From contig CALZFC010000005.1 in NCBI GenBank assembly GCA_945643635.1, forward strand, positions 11,617,501-11,681,500: DNA of 64,000 bases, written 5' to 3'. The notes beneath the pieces were generated by a model. It saw only the letters and a list, made by a program, of their open reading frames with translations. It was not told the origin of the DNA and searched no databases. Both the position numbers and the translations under genes were made by a program. Shown here one piece after another: positions 43,854-55,681 of the stretch. The stretch comes from Allodiplogaster sudhausi. Taxonomy: Eukaryota > Nematoda > Chromadorea > Rhabditida > Diplogasteridae. The first letter of the stretch is position 1, and each line of letters opens with the position of its first letter.

Positions 43854-46800
43854 AGATCGCTATCCAGTGCCAGCAGTGCCAGCAACAGTGCCAGCAGCAG
43901 TGCCCGCAGCAATCCCAGGGATGCCAGCAGCAACAGCAGCAATGCCAGCAGACATGCATGCCACTCTGCGTCCAGGTTAGAGAGACAGACAGACAGAAGA
44001 GAGAGAGAGGGAGAGAGAAGAGAGAGAGAGATTGAAAGAGTACAGAGAGAGAGGAAGGTGGGAGAGAGAGAAGAGAGAGAGAAAGACTAGACAAAATGAG
44101 GGAGAGAGACCGAGATGGGAAACGGAGATCGAAGCGAGAGAGAGAGAGAGAGAGACAGAAATTACGGTTTTTTTTAATTTGATCGGGATTTTGGAACTTT
44201 CCGAATGTTCAGATGTTTCCTACACCACGTGGGTTTTTTTGGGTTTTTGGGCAGTACTATGCGTACACAATGTAATTTTGAGCACACACGTTTTGCAGGT
44301 TCAGCAGGCGCAGCCCCAGCAGGCGCAGCCGCAGCAGAACCAATGCCAGCAGTGTCAGAATGTCTGCCAGCAGCAGCAGCAGTGCCAGACGCCGCAGTGC
44401 CAGCAGACTTGCCAGGTATCACCATCAATCAATATATCAATCAATATCAATCAATAGGCATGTAGTACTAGCTCGACCACTACAGAGCCTCCTAAGGAAA
44501 TAATACAAATTTCAATCAATAAGTGGTACTGGCTCAACCCCTTGTTAGCCCTATGAAGGGCCTTTGTTGGCCCTCTTGAAGAGCTCTCGCACCACCCCCT
44601 TGATGGACTCTCGTGGCACCCTCTTGACGAGTTCTCCTACCACCCTTTTGATGAGCTCTCATACCACCGCTCTCCCCCTTTCAGACCATCTGCCTCCCCG
44701 TGTGCGTCCAGCAGCAGCAGCCCGTCACGACGCCGACTCCCTGCCCACAGCAGTGCCAGCCGACGTGCACGCCCGTCTGCATCGCTATTCAGGTTTCACT
44801 TGACGGCCACTTTTTCCCGCCAAAACTAATCAGGCTATTAGCGCCTATTCAAATGCCATTATTCGTGCTTGATTGCCGATCACGTTATCAATAGTGGAAT
44901 TTGAGTACTGCAATTTGTAATTGCTATATATCTCCTATCATCACTGAATCTCTACTTTCATCTCTTTCTTTTTGCCCTTTTCCTTTACCGTCGCTCTCTC
45001 CTCTCCCTATCTTTCACTCCCTCCTTCTGCTCTTTCATTGATCACTTTCTCTCTCTCTCTCCTCGTAATCTCCCCAAATGCAGTCGCAGCCGCAGCAGCA
45101 GCAGACGACGACGCCCGCGCCGATCATCGTCGTCCTTCCTGCCGCGCCGCAGCAGTCGCAGCAGTGCCAGTCGTCGTGCAACAACCAGTGCCAGCAGTCG
45201 TGCCAGACGCCCGTCTGCACCAATGTACACGAAAACAACTATACAATTTATATTTACTTGTCCATTTTACAAATATTGATACATCAAAGTCACTCAATAA
45301 CTACAGTTTTTTACTCGATCATTTTACGAATTACAAGATTGCCACTCGATAACAACAGCTCTTTTGCATTGATCATTAGTATATTAATTAATCAACAATA
45401 GCTACAAAAAAAAATTGGAAAAAAAAATTGAGCTTAATTAATTAATTAATTAATCAATCTTTGCCTCAGACGTGCCAGACGGCGTGCGCCGCCATCTGCC
45501 TGCAGGCGGCTGCGCCCGCGCCCGTCACCACGACCACGCAGTCGTCCGTGCTCGTCATCCAGGCACAGTGCGTGCCCGTCTGTCAGCAGACATGCGTCCA
45601 GACATGCCAGCAGGTTCGTGCTGTGTTAGCCAACGACACTGTTGCAAATTATGGTTTATACTTATGGTTTATACCATAACTCTGGTTTATGATTATGGTT
45701 TATACCATAACCATCGCCACTCGTAACAGACGACACTCACTCATCGCTATCATGACAGCAATCCGGTGATAGCATAACACCGAACATCTTTATAAGAAAT
45801 CAGGTGCCATATCCCCCTCCCCCTTTCTTTCATCCGCAGATTTGTTTGCCACTCGTGACTGACTTCGATCTAAAACGATAGGTCTTGCCAGCAGATCCTT
45901 TCAATTAGCAATGGACGCTAGCGGACAAAGGCATCAAAGAAAATGAGCTGACTCTTCTCGCTCTCGCTGTCATTCAGCTTAACAATTTTAGTCTGCTCAA
46001 ATTTCACCATTCAGCATGAAAAGTCGCTTGAAACTTCGCACAACTTGTACGGTGTCAAGCGTAGTTCCCACGGTAGCACTTGAAAGAGGCCGAGCAGATC
46101 TCAAACAACGTCACCTGCCGTAGTTCCCAGATTCTGGCAGAAAGAGAGGAAGAGGGGGGGAGAGATAGAGAGAGGGGGAGGGAGTGAGAGAGATGTGTTG
46201 GTTTTTACGCACAATCTCTTTTCCTTTGGAGCTCACTCTCACACCCTCTCTATCTCACTCTTCCTTCTCTTGCTCTTCTCTTTCTTCATTCCTAAGTCTC
46301 ACTCTCTCTCTCTTTTTCTATTACTCTGTCGTCCTTTCTCTCACTCTCCCTCTCTCTCTCCCTCTCTCCTCTCCTTTCTCTCTATCTCTCTCTCCCTCTT
46401 CCTGTTTCCCTCGTCACACGGCTGTTTGCTCTAACAAAACGAACGATACCACGTCTCGCATGTCGTCTCCATTCGTGAGAACACTTCCTCAGAAAGGGGA
46501 GGCCAACCGGCTCGGATTCGAAGAGAGAGGGAGGGAGAGAGAGAGAGATAGAGAGAGAGGTGATCAAATCTCAGTTGGTTCAGGGAAGCAGGACGAGAGG
46601 GAGAAGAGAGTGTGAGAGAGACAGAGAGAGAGAGAGGGTGAGAGAGAGAGGAAGGTTGAGAGACAGTATCATGATCATGCGGCACAGTATAACAGAGTGA
46701 AAAAGGTGCCGCTTTACTTCGTGTATGGTGACAAGAGAGAGTTAGGCTTGAATGTCCGGAGAGAAAAGAGTCGGCCTGGCCTACTATCATAAAACAGGAA

Positions 46801-47013
46801 ATGAGTCTGTCATGCACCCACCCCATGCGTGCAAAAACAACACACTGCTTGCCCGTCCAAATAGTCACGACAAGACTTCCTTCCGTGTGCTGTTTATGGC
46901 TCTTACTCATATCAGACTCTCGCGGGATCACTCATTCTTGTCAGCCCTTAGGAACAATAAAAAAATTATTTAAACTTCCCTCTCTCTCCTTCTCTCTCTC
47001 TCTCTCTCTCTCT

Positions 47014-47045
<32 letters not shown>

Positions 47046-47207
47046 TTCCAGTCGCAGCCGGCGCAGCAGTGCGTGCCGATTTGCCAGACTACTTGCGAGC
47101 AGACATGCCAGCAGGCCGCCCAGATCGTCGTGCCGTGCCAGACACAGGACCCGTGCACGTGCCCCTCCAACTACAACCCGTGCGGCCAGCAGTGCTGTCG
47201 CAAGTAG
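43032..47207 (+). CDS. Secreted Cys/Gln-rich ABU/PQN-like protein 2
   Basis: Nine exons, every intron phase 0: 43032-43082, 43200-43397, 43515-43580, 43856-43975, 44299-44415, 44685-44792, 45084-45224, 45470-45613 and 47052-47207; about 366 residues. The start MQSKVLFVVLLASFAAL is a signal peptide like that of gene 1. Exons 2-8 encode Gln/Cys modules (VCIQQCASSC, CQQCQQQCQQQCP, CQQTCMPLCVQ, QSCQTPVC), several with Thr/Pro-rich spacers (TPAPIIVVLPAA). The last exon ends PCTCPSNYNPCGQQCCRK, parallel to the C-terminus of gene 1. The composition, exon cassettes and C-terminus match nematode ABU/PQN proteins, which are disulfide-linked pharyngeal cuticle components in C. elegans; function here is inferred. 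The exon 2 acceptor could instead be TCTCAG at 43154, adding 15 in-frame residues. Confidence 0.87.
43163..43185 (+). promoter_or_regulatory. GCGCGAATTCAAAC element next to 3' splice site
   Basis: GCGCGAATTCAAACATGAGT plus TTT, ending 14 bases before the TTTAAG acceptor of exon 2 (or lying inside the exon if the upstream TCTCAG is used). Matching elements precede acceptors at 52407 and 54819. Confidence 0.55.
43402..43480 (+). mobile_element. tRNA-derived sequence in intron 2 (SINE-like)
   Basis: Exact-looking box A (TGGCCTAGTGG) and box B (GGTTCGAATCC) at tRNA spacing, but the acceptor and T stems fail to pair. It lies four bases after the exon 2 donor and nearly fills the 117-base intron. 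Confidence 0.55.
43980..44160. repeat. (GA)n region in intron 4
   Basis: GA tract starting right after the exon 4 donor of ABU/PQN-like gene 2. A CT tract (43815-43852) abuts the acceptor of the same exon, so the exon is framed by complementary microsatellites. Confidence 0.85.
44565..44675. repeat. About 28-bp minisatellite in intron 5
   Basis: Four or five units resembling CTCTTGAYGAGCTCTCRTACCACCC, directly upstream of the exon 6 acceptor. Confidence 0.8.
45648..45715. repeat. ATTATGGTTTATACC repeat
   Basis: Four near-copies of TTATGGTTTATACC(ATAA) in the long intron 8 of ABU/PQN-like gene 2. Confidence 0.75.
46140..47050. repeat. CT/GA microsatellite cluster in intron 8
   Basis: GA tracts 46140-46190 and 46520-46660; CT tracts 46240-46410 and 46980-47048. 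The last runs into the TTTCCAG acceptor of the terminal exon. Confidence 0.82.
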
Positions 47208-48351
47208 GCTAGAGAAGCACACACAAACACACAAACACACAAGAACAAAGACACACGACACATAATCTACTTACTCTATGTATGTATGTGGAGACCGAGA
47301 ATGACGCAAGAATGAAAATGAACGAAATAATGCTCCGTTATTAATGTTTTCTTGTATTCTAATTGTATTGTAGGTATTTATGAAGAATTTCTCGAGTTTT
47401 TTTTATCAAGGAAAGAAAATAGAAAAGCAAACGCAGCATTATTTAATGTAGTACCTTTCGTGTCACTTCTCGCGCTCTCTCTCAACAGCGACCGTCAAAG
47501 AGCCTGACAATCTTTGTGCTGAAGAAGTAGCAATGAAATTGTCGCGTGAGCTCAATGTCTGTACATTTAGAACATGTCTTTCTCTCTCTCTCACGACCAC
47601 TTTCTCTCTCTCTATCACTATCTCTCTCTCGATCATGTCTCTGTCTCCCTCTCCCTCTCAGTCTCTCTCGCTCTCTCTCTCACTCTTTATCTTTGAATAT
47701 TATGCCTCTTGCCCCACAGTGATCGCGTTCTCTACTACACTTCATTTATTCCTTAGTTCCTATGCTCGCCGCATGCCCGGTGTAGTATTTATGTATATAA
47801 TATTGTATGTCTCGAGATGATAAATGATTCTAGCATTCTGGTTGTCGTTGTTAGTGTGCGAATCAGTTGAGAACATGGCCTCCAAGAGCCGAAATGAAAT
47901 GAAGTGAAATGAAACAGTAATGCGGCTCACAATCAAATGAGAAATACAAAGCTAAAGAAGTCTGCGTTTATTATACAAATTGTAACTAGTTCCTATTGCT
48001 TTAATGATTTGAAGGATTCTTATAACAATTTCCCTCCTTTCTCTCGCTCACTCTCTCTCTCTCTCGATCTATCTCTCTCTCTTCTCTCTCTTCTCTTTCT
48101 TTCTCTCTCTCCGGCTCGCTTTCTGTCGCCGCCAGAACTCTAAAAAGGATAGGACTGTTTCGCCTCTCGATACCTTTTTGCCACTCGCCAGGATCGGGCT
48201 GCTTAACGCTTGAAGCATAAAGAAGCTGATCACACTTTCTTTTTAACCGTTCTGTACTTCTCTCCCTCTCTCTCTCTCGCTATCTCTCTATCTCTCTCTC
48301 TCTCTCGCTATTTCTCTCACTCTCTCTCGCTCTCTCGCTGTCTCTCTTTTT

Positions 48352-48398
<47 letters not shown>

Positions 48399-48546
48399 AG
48401 AGTGGTATTCCGCGACTCGTCCATAGTGCAGCGCCACGGACGGCGATTGCCTTTCAATGACCGCGGAAGAGAAAGAAAGGGAAGAAGAAGGTGTCTTCGA
48501 AGACGGAGGCGTTCGTTTTTCCTTGATTTGTCTCTCTCTCTCTCTG

Positions 48547-48580
<34 letters not shown>

Positions 48581-49480
48581 GTTCTATGTTTCGCGCTCCT
48601 CCGCCTCGAAGAGAAGAGGAACATCGAAAAGTCATCAAGGCGACACATTGAAGAGTTGAGAGGAATACCGAAAAGTAGGAGCTCTTCTTCGTCTTTTCTG
48701 ATCAAAGATTGACTTCATTCTGCTACTTTTGATGTTGAAGCTTAGCTTCATTAATTCTTGTAAAAGTTAGTCTAGTAAATTGATATGTATGTATGTATGT
48801 CATTCAGATTCCTATATAAAACATTAACTGAGTTTCTTTGCGAGTGCGTCTTCAGCTTGTTAAAGATTTGTATATTTTGACATTGATTTATGATCACATT
48901 CTCTGAAATCGAGGCTTAAGTGTATTTATAAGATTTTAATATATTTTTATATTAAATTTAATTGCCAAAGGAAGCCAAAATATTGCTGATATGTGCCACT
49001 ATTTGATGTATGTTCTTTAAAGCTACAGAAAGCCGTCACTCCGCTTTAATCATACAAAATGTTTTTGGGATGCAAGGACCGCATACAGAGGAATCCTTGC
49101 TAGCGCAGTGAAATTCAACGAAACGAATTTGTTTTTTTTTCTGTATACGTTATTGGTGGATTGATGCAGAATACGCATATTCATCTTCATCTTATATTTA
49201 CACTTATCAAACATTATTACACTAAAAATAAAGTTCCTTTGCCCCTGTTTTAGTCTAACTGAGGCCAACTAGGCTAGTCTAGACTGTTCTTTTGATCTCT
49301 CTCCACCTTTAAAATGGCTGGAAGCCAAAAGCTTTGGCGCTTCTATATCACGCAAGGATGTTATGGTTAGAACTGTCCGTCGTTTTCTGTCTCTTTCTCT
49401 GTATCTCTGTCTCTTTCCACCTCTCGCTCTCTCTTCCTTCTCTTTCTTTCTCTATTTTCTCCTTTCTATCTCTCTACTTC

Positions 49481-49513
<33 letters not shown>

Positions 49514-50391
49514 CTCGATCTCCTCTGGCTTTCTTTGACGAAATTCGCTCTCTTGATATATGATTACAAGCAATAAGCGGAAGAGGAACAAGGCGCTTCC
49601 TACCTAACAATAGACTGTTTACTTCTTCTCTGCTTCTCTCCCTCTCCCTCTCTCTTACTTTCTCTCTCTCGCTCTCTCTTTCCATCTTTGTCTCCGTCTT
49701 CTCACAATTTCTCTCTCACTCTCTTGCTCTCTCTCTCGTTTTCCACCTCTACCACCTTCCATAGACTGACCATTTGACCGGCAATCTAACTCATCGCACT
49801 CTTCTTTTACCGACTATTTCCCCGACGAGATTGCCTTTCCCCTTTCCCCAATCCTCCTTGAATGCCACCAGAGGGTGTCGGGTGTTGGTCATTGAGGGCA
49901 CAACGAAGGAGCCCTTGAGAAGGTGCCACCTCCCTGTTCTCTTTCTCCTACATAGATTGGGCAAGAGTTCTTTACTCCAGAGAAAATACATAGTATGTAT
50001 GTAGGTTTACTAATGTCCTTTCTTAATACATGCGTTTATATATGTTTTTACGTTATAAATTTTTTTTACTTCACAAATCATTAGAATGAAAAATTAGGCG
50101 ATCAACTTCATTTCTGATATTAACTAACTAAAATAGTCCTAATAATATTAGTTAACTTATTTAAAGCGTTATATTATTATTTTTGTCAATATTTTATACT
50201 CATTGTCAGAGAAATATTTCCTCTAATATTGCGATTGTTAAATGAGCAAATTGTCATGCTTTGAATTCGCTGCCTTTTCGCCTGATTCAGGGGCGTTTCT
50301 ATAATTATCGGGAAAGGGATTTACATACCGATGTAAATAGATTATGCTTGAGTTTCGTGTCCTCTTTTCTAACGACGTCGTCCGTTCGCAG
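47208..50391. other. Intergenic region between ABU/PQN-like genes 2 and 3
   Basis: CT tracts 47575-47690, 48040-48115, 48255-48395, 48525-48585, 49380-49515 and 49620-49750, with AT-rich sequence from 48700 to 49300 and 49990 to 50330. No supportable gene is seen. The sequence TCGTTCGCAG immediately 5' of 50392 is an acceptor that would place the start ATG as the first codon of a trans-spliced message. Confidence 0.65.
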
Positions 50392-52119
50392 ATGCGCCGT
50401 CTGCTTCTTGCGACGACTCTTCTTCTAATGCTCTCGAGACGCGCGGCGACGGTCAGTTTTATTTCTTATTTTTATTTTTTTGGATTTAAAAATCTAAATT
50501 TATTTTAATGCTATGCAAAATTACATAAATCCTCTTCGATTTATTATCAGAGATCTGCCGTGCAATTAATCTTGACAAAACTGACGCCACTTTGGCCAAA
50601 TGTTAATGAAGTTTTCATTTTGAGCTCAGTGAAATTTCAGTGAAATGTTTAATGAGGTTGAGGAGACCTTTAGGAGATCTTTTATATTATGTCTTTTTAC
50701 CGGGGTTTTCCCTGGTTTTTTTTTAGAGATATATTTGTAGGTATTTAGAGATATTTTGATGATTACTATTAAGATAATGCAAAATAGAATTTATTCTAAA
50801 TCGGGCAAAAGTTCCACCCACGCCAGATACCGAACCCGGTACCTCAAGATTCATAGTCCGAACCCCTTCGCATTACTCTATGCCATCACTCGATCTACCC
50901 GAATGTGCCTGTCATATGACAATGCCTATCGAAGACACTAGCCTCACAAGCACCCATGAATCATTTTTGTGTTCCGTTATTTTTGCGCAGAAAACGTGAA
51001 GTTGAATGACATTTAAAGTTGAGCAATCTTTCAGTCAAAGATAGGAAATAGCGTGCAACAGTGAGAGAAGAAAAGTTTCTAAAGAGCTTTTACAAACTTT
51101 TGCTCTCTCACTTTCAAATACTATTTCGTTTCCACTGACAAACTTCAATGAATTTTTTTGCTGAATGCATTTTTAAACCTTCACAAGGTTTTCCTTTCGT
51201 TATTTGGAATGTGAGTGAAGTTTGGTCATTTTCCATAGTAAACCCGCATAAAACCTGCGTGAAGTTTTTATTTATGCTCGTTCAAATTTCACTCAACGTT
51301 CGTTTCAGTTTTCTTCCAAGATTAATTGCACGGCTGGCGTATTTTCCAATTGTAAATGCATATTACAAGTGTTCTTCTCGAGCACTTATATGGAAAATCC
51401 AGCTACAAACTACAAACAAAAACCAAGTCCTGAATATATTGTTGTCACATCTCTCTCTCAAAATATTCTTCGCTCTCTCGCGCGTCATTATTCAAGTGAA
51501 AGGGCGCGAAACGGGGTTTTCGGTGGTTCTTTTAATCTCTCCGTAAAGGCGACAACTCGCGAGCTGGACTGCGACTGCGAGTGGTGGCGACCGCCGTTGT
51601 GTGGCTGCCAACTTGTGCATCACCAGCCAGAGCAGGTTTGGCGGCTCTTTTTAACAAGTCTTTTATTATTTTTTTTCATATTACAGTCTTTTTTTTTCAT
51701 AGCCAATGCATTACAATCAAAGCCATGAAATACATTATTACAATATATAATTTTTGTGTACATGAAAAGCACCTGTATCCGCTAATAGTAAATGAATCTC
51801 GGAAACAAATAGTAAAAGTACAATTCCGGGAGCTGCGAAAAAATGTTATATGGTAAATTTAAGAGAGAATCCTTTTGCTTTACTTTTTTTTGTAAATAGA
51901 AAATATAAAATTTAATAGGTCCAAATACGATTTGAATTTGACGGATTCATTCGACGAATTCAATTGATTAATTCAATTAACAAATTCACAATTCTCTCAT
52001 TCTCCCCAGCCATCCTCCACTCCTCCGCCGCCCTCGCTCGTCTGCAACTGCTCGCCACCACGATGCCCGTGTCCGGAGGAGCAGCGGCAGTGCGAGACGC
52101 CGTGCCTGATTCGGTGCGA

Positions 52120-52150
<31 letters not shown>

Positions 52151-53196
52151 TCCTCTCTCTCTCTCACTTTGTCACCATATTTCTCTCTACCTCTCTCTCT
52201 CTCACTTTGTCACTCCATCTCTCTCTCCCTCTCTCTCTTTTTCTTTCGCTATCTCTGCTTCTCTAGACTTGTATCCTCTTTCGTTCTTTCCTTCTCTTTC
52301 TAAAAAATTTTGTTTTTGGCCTCCAAAAATCCAAGATTTATGCACGCGGGTTTTTCTCATTCTTTTTTTGCGCGAATTCAAACGTGAGTTTTTGGTCTCC
52401 GTTAAAGCTGCGAACGCGACTGTGCCGCCGCGCCTTCTGGCCGTGACTGCCGCGCCGGCTGCGGCCACACGTGTCGCTTCGCGTGCGCGCACAGCAAGAA
52501 TCCGGTCAGGACCATAGATTGGCAACGAGCCAGGAAACATTTTTTAGGTTACTGTAATGATATGTAAGAAATCTATTTTGTCTTTTAATTTCTTCCCATT
52601 TCAGAACGCGGTCCCAAACCTTCTTCGCTATCGAAGTGCCGCTGGTGCGCTGCCCTTCGTCACGTCCACCTTTACGATTACACCGACGGGTTCCGGCACG
52701 AATCGCTACTCTACCGCAGCCAGCGGTCATCCTACCGTATTACGGACGGGTGTTGACGTTACCGTAATCCCTCGTGACGTCATTGACATCGTACCGGTGT
52801 CCGCAACCACAATGGCCAACCGCGACGCGTCACATGACCGCGACGCGTCACGCGATGAGCCGCATCGCGCCACGGCGCGCTCTACCGCACAACAACAGCA
52901 GTCGGACATGCATCCGCATCAGCTTTTTCAGCAACTGCAGCCACATTCCGAGAGACTGCCAAGGGTAAGAACAATCATTTGAACAAGTCTAATTTTACAT
53001 ACAGTAAATAGGTCATGATTGCACAAGCCAAATTTTCCACTACTTTGTTCCGATAATTTTTTGCTGTAAGTGTGTAGATTTTGACGCGAGGCGAAAACTG
53101 TAATATTGTTCACTTTGCATCTTCTTCTTGGTTTTTCATCTCTCAACTTCACATTTGAGCTTCAACGGACTCTCGCTCTCAGTACTTGCATTTGCT

Positions 53197-53241
<45 letters not shown>

Positions 53242-53256
53242 TCTGATCCCTCTTAG

Positions 53257-53297
<41 letters not shown>

Positions 53298-55195
53298 CTC
53301 TCTCTGCACTCTCTCTCTCTCACTCTCTGTCCAATCTTTCACCTTCCCAGCGTTATCTCCCGTGACTTCTCTTACGCTGCGCACCCCGGAAGGGCGCTTA
53401 GCGTAAGAGAGCCACTTCTTGTTTGTGCTGGCTGCTGCTCAAGTGCCGGCTCAGTTTCGTCGAGTGGAGTTCCGAAAAAACACACGAGAGCCTCGCGGAA
53501 ACGGCCAATGATCCTTTTGAAGTACATGTAAGCTTCTTCTCTCTCGTTCTCTCTCTCTCTCACTCTCTCTCTTTCTCCCTCTTGGTCATTGTTACTCCCT
53601 TTCTTACTCTTTTTTTCCTTCCCGCTCCTCGTGGTACGAAAGTGTTACAAAGGTGAACCAGGATGCCCCAAAAAAATTATGTCTTTTTTTTAAAGCGCCC
53701 CGTAGTAAGGAGTGAGACCTTTTCTCCTTTTATGGCATAGCCTCTCTCCCCTTTTTCCTCCGAGGAATGTGTTCATTCAAGGAAAGAAGGAGCGAATCGG
53801 TGATTCCTGTTGGAGCGTTACCCCTCATACATACATAGTTGTGAGACGGCCTGATCTTATGTCTCCACGAGTGCGACTGTTCGGACCCCTGAGTGAGACC
53901 CAGATAGTAGTGAGACCCCTTTTGCCATAGCCTCTCATCTTATGACTCCACGAGTGCGTCCTCGAGGGCCCCTAGTGAGATCCAGACAGTAGTGAGACCC
54001 CTTTTGGCATAGCCTTTCATCTTATGTCTCCACGAGTGCGACCCCTGGGAACTGAACTCCAGTTAGACCCCTTTCTCTTTGCAGGAGTGCGACCCCTCGT
54101 GCATGCCGTTGTGCTCGCTCGCGTGCACTGCCCTCCGTCCGGCCATCTCGCTAGTCCGCCTCCTCGTCGACTCCTCCGACTCTTCTGTCAAGGACTGCGC
54201 CGCGCGCTGCAACGCCGACTGTGGAAGACTATGCCGATCGACTCGGCTGTCGACACCCGAGCGTACGAGGGCTCTCTATCTCTCTCTCTCTCTCACTCTC
54301 ACTCTTTTTCTCTCTATCTCTCTCTCTCTTTCTTTATCTCTAACTCTCTCTCTTACTCTTTTTCTCTCTCTATCTCTCTCTCTTTCTTTATCTCTCTCTC
54401 TCTCTCTCTCTCTCTATCCCTCTCCCACACACAAATACAGAAAGTTACTTACAATAAATAAGAATATCAGTAAGAGTTACTTATATTAGTTACATACTTA
54501 TTCAAGAGTTAATTACATCGGTAAGAAATAGAATGTTAGAACATACCGCAAAAAAAATATTCATGCCGCAACTAACGATTTTCTACGAACATCCCACTTT
54601 TCTTACTTGCTAGCATCCCTTCGCAATAAGAAAGCATTTCTTTGGCTCTTCTCAAACCATGCAAGCAATAAGCATGTTTTTTTTCTAAATTTAAATTAAT
54701 CAATATTTTGCTAGTTAATTTGAAATTAAATTTTTCAACATTAATTGATAGTGAGAAAGAGAGAATTGGAGAGCGATGAAAGCGCGGCAATTCAAACGTG
54801 CATTTCCCGTCTCGTTCAGAGTGCGCCGAGATGTGCGATCCGGGGTGCGCGGAGACGTGCGCGAACGCCGACAGCCCTGCCGCCGTCAAGAAGATTCCGA
54901 TTCAAGAGGCTAGCAGACAATTGTTTTACTTTTTTACTTTTTTGCTCTTAACCTTCTGCAAAAATTATATCGAAATTATATTTAATTATATCATAGTCAA
55001 TTTGTTTTATTCTATTTCAAATAGTTAAAAAATTTTGAAATAGTTTTTTTTTGCTTTTCAAATTGCCATGGAGCTAGCGAAAATTTTTAAAGCAACATAT
55101 GTATGTATGATCTGTTAATCTCCATTTCTTTCTCTCTTATTCTCCTTCTCTCCATCTTTTCCACTCCCTTTCTATATCTCCTAAGCCCTCTCCCC

Positions 55196-55235
<40 letters not shown>

Positions 55236-55644
55236 AACCGTCTGAGCATTCCTTTCCGCATTGGCCAACAGCGCCGTCCGACTCGGGGCGCACGCTTCCA
55301 TTCCTTATTTGGAGAGAACAAGGATTTGACGGCTGGAGTTATTATGCCGTGTTCAGTTCGGAGAGAAGAGACAGAAGATAAAGAGAGAGAGAGAGAGAGA
55401 GAGAAGGGAGAGAGTTAGAGAAAGAAACAAATCAAGCCGGTCCATTGAGCCACCTTCTCGTGTGCATACGCACACAGAAATGACTTCTTAGAGACTATTC
55501 TGTTTTCTTTTTCCTCATCATTTGCCCTCCTTCATGCCCCAGGAGGTCGTAAAGAAGGCTCTTTCTCTCTCTCACTCTCTTTCTCTCGCTCTTTCCTTCT
55601 CCCTCTCTTTCTCTATCTTTCTATGTCTTTCTCATTTCTTTCTC

Positions 55645-55681
<37 letters not shown>

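Noticed and set aside
53352..53566. Candidate exon after CCCAG with open frame
   Set aside because: The phase-0 join needed after the 52964 donor hits a stop within five codons, and the open frame is in a different phase and Cys-poor.
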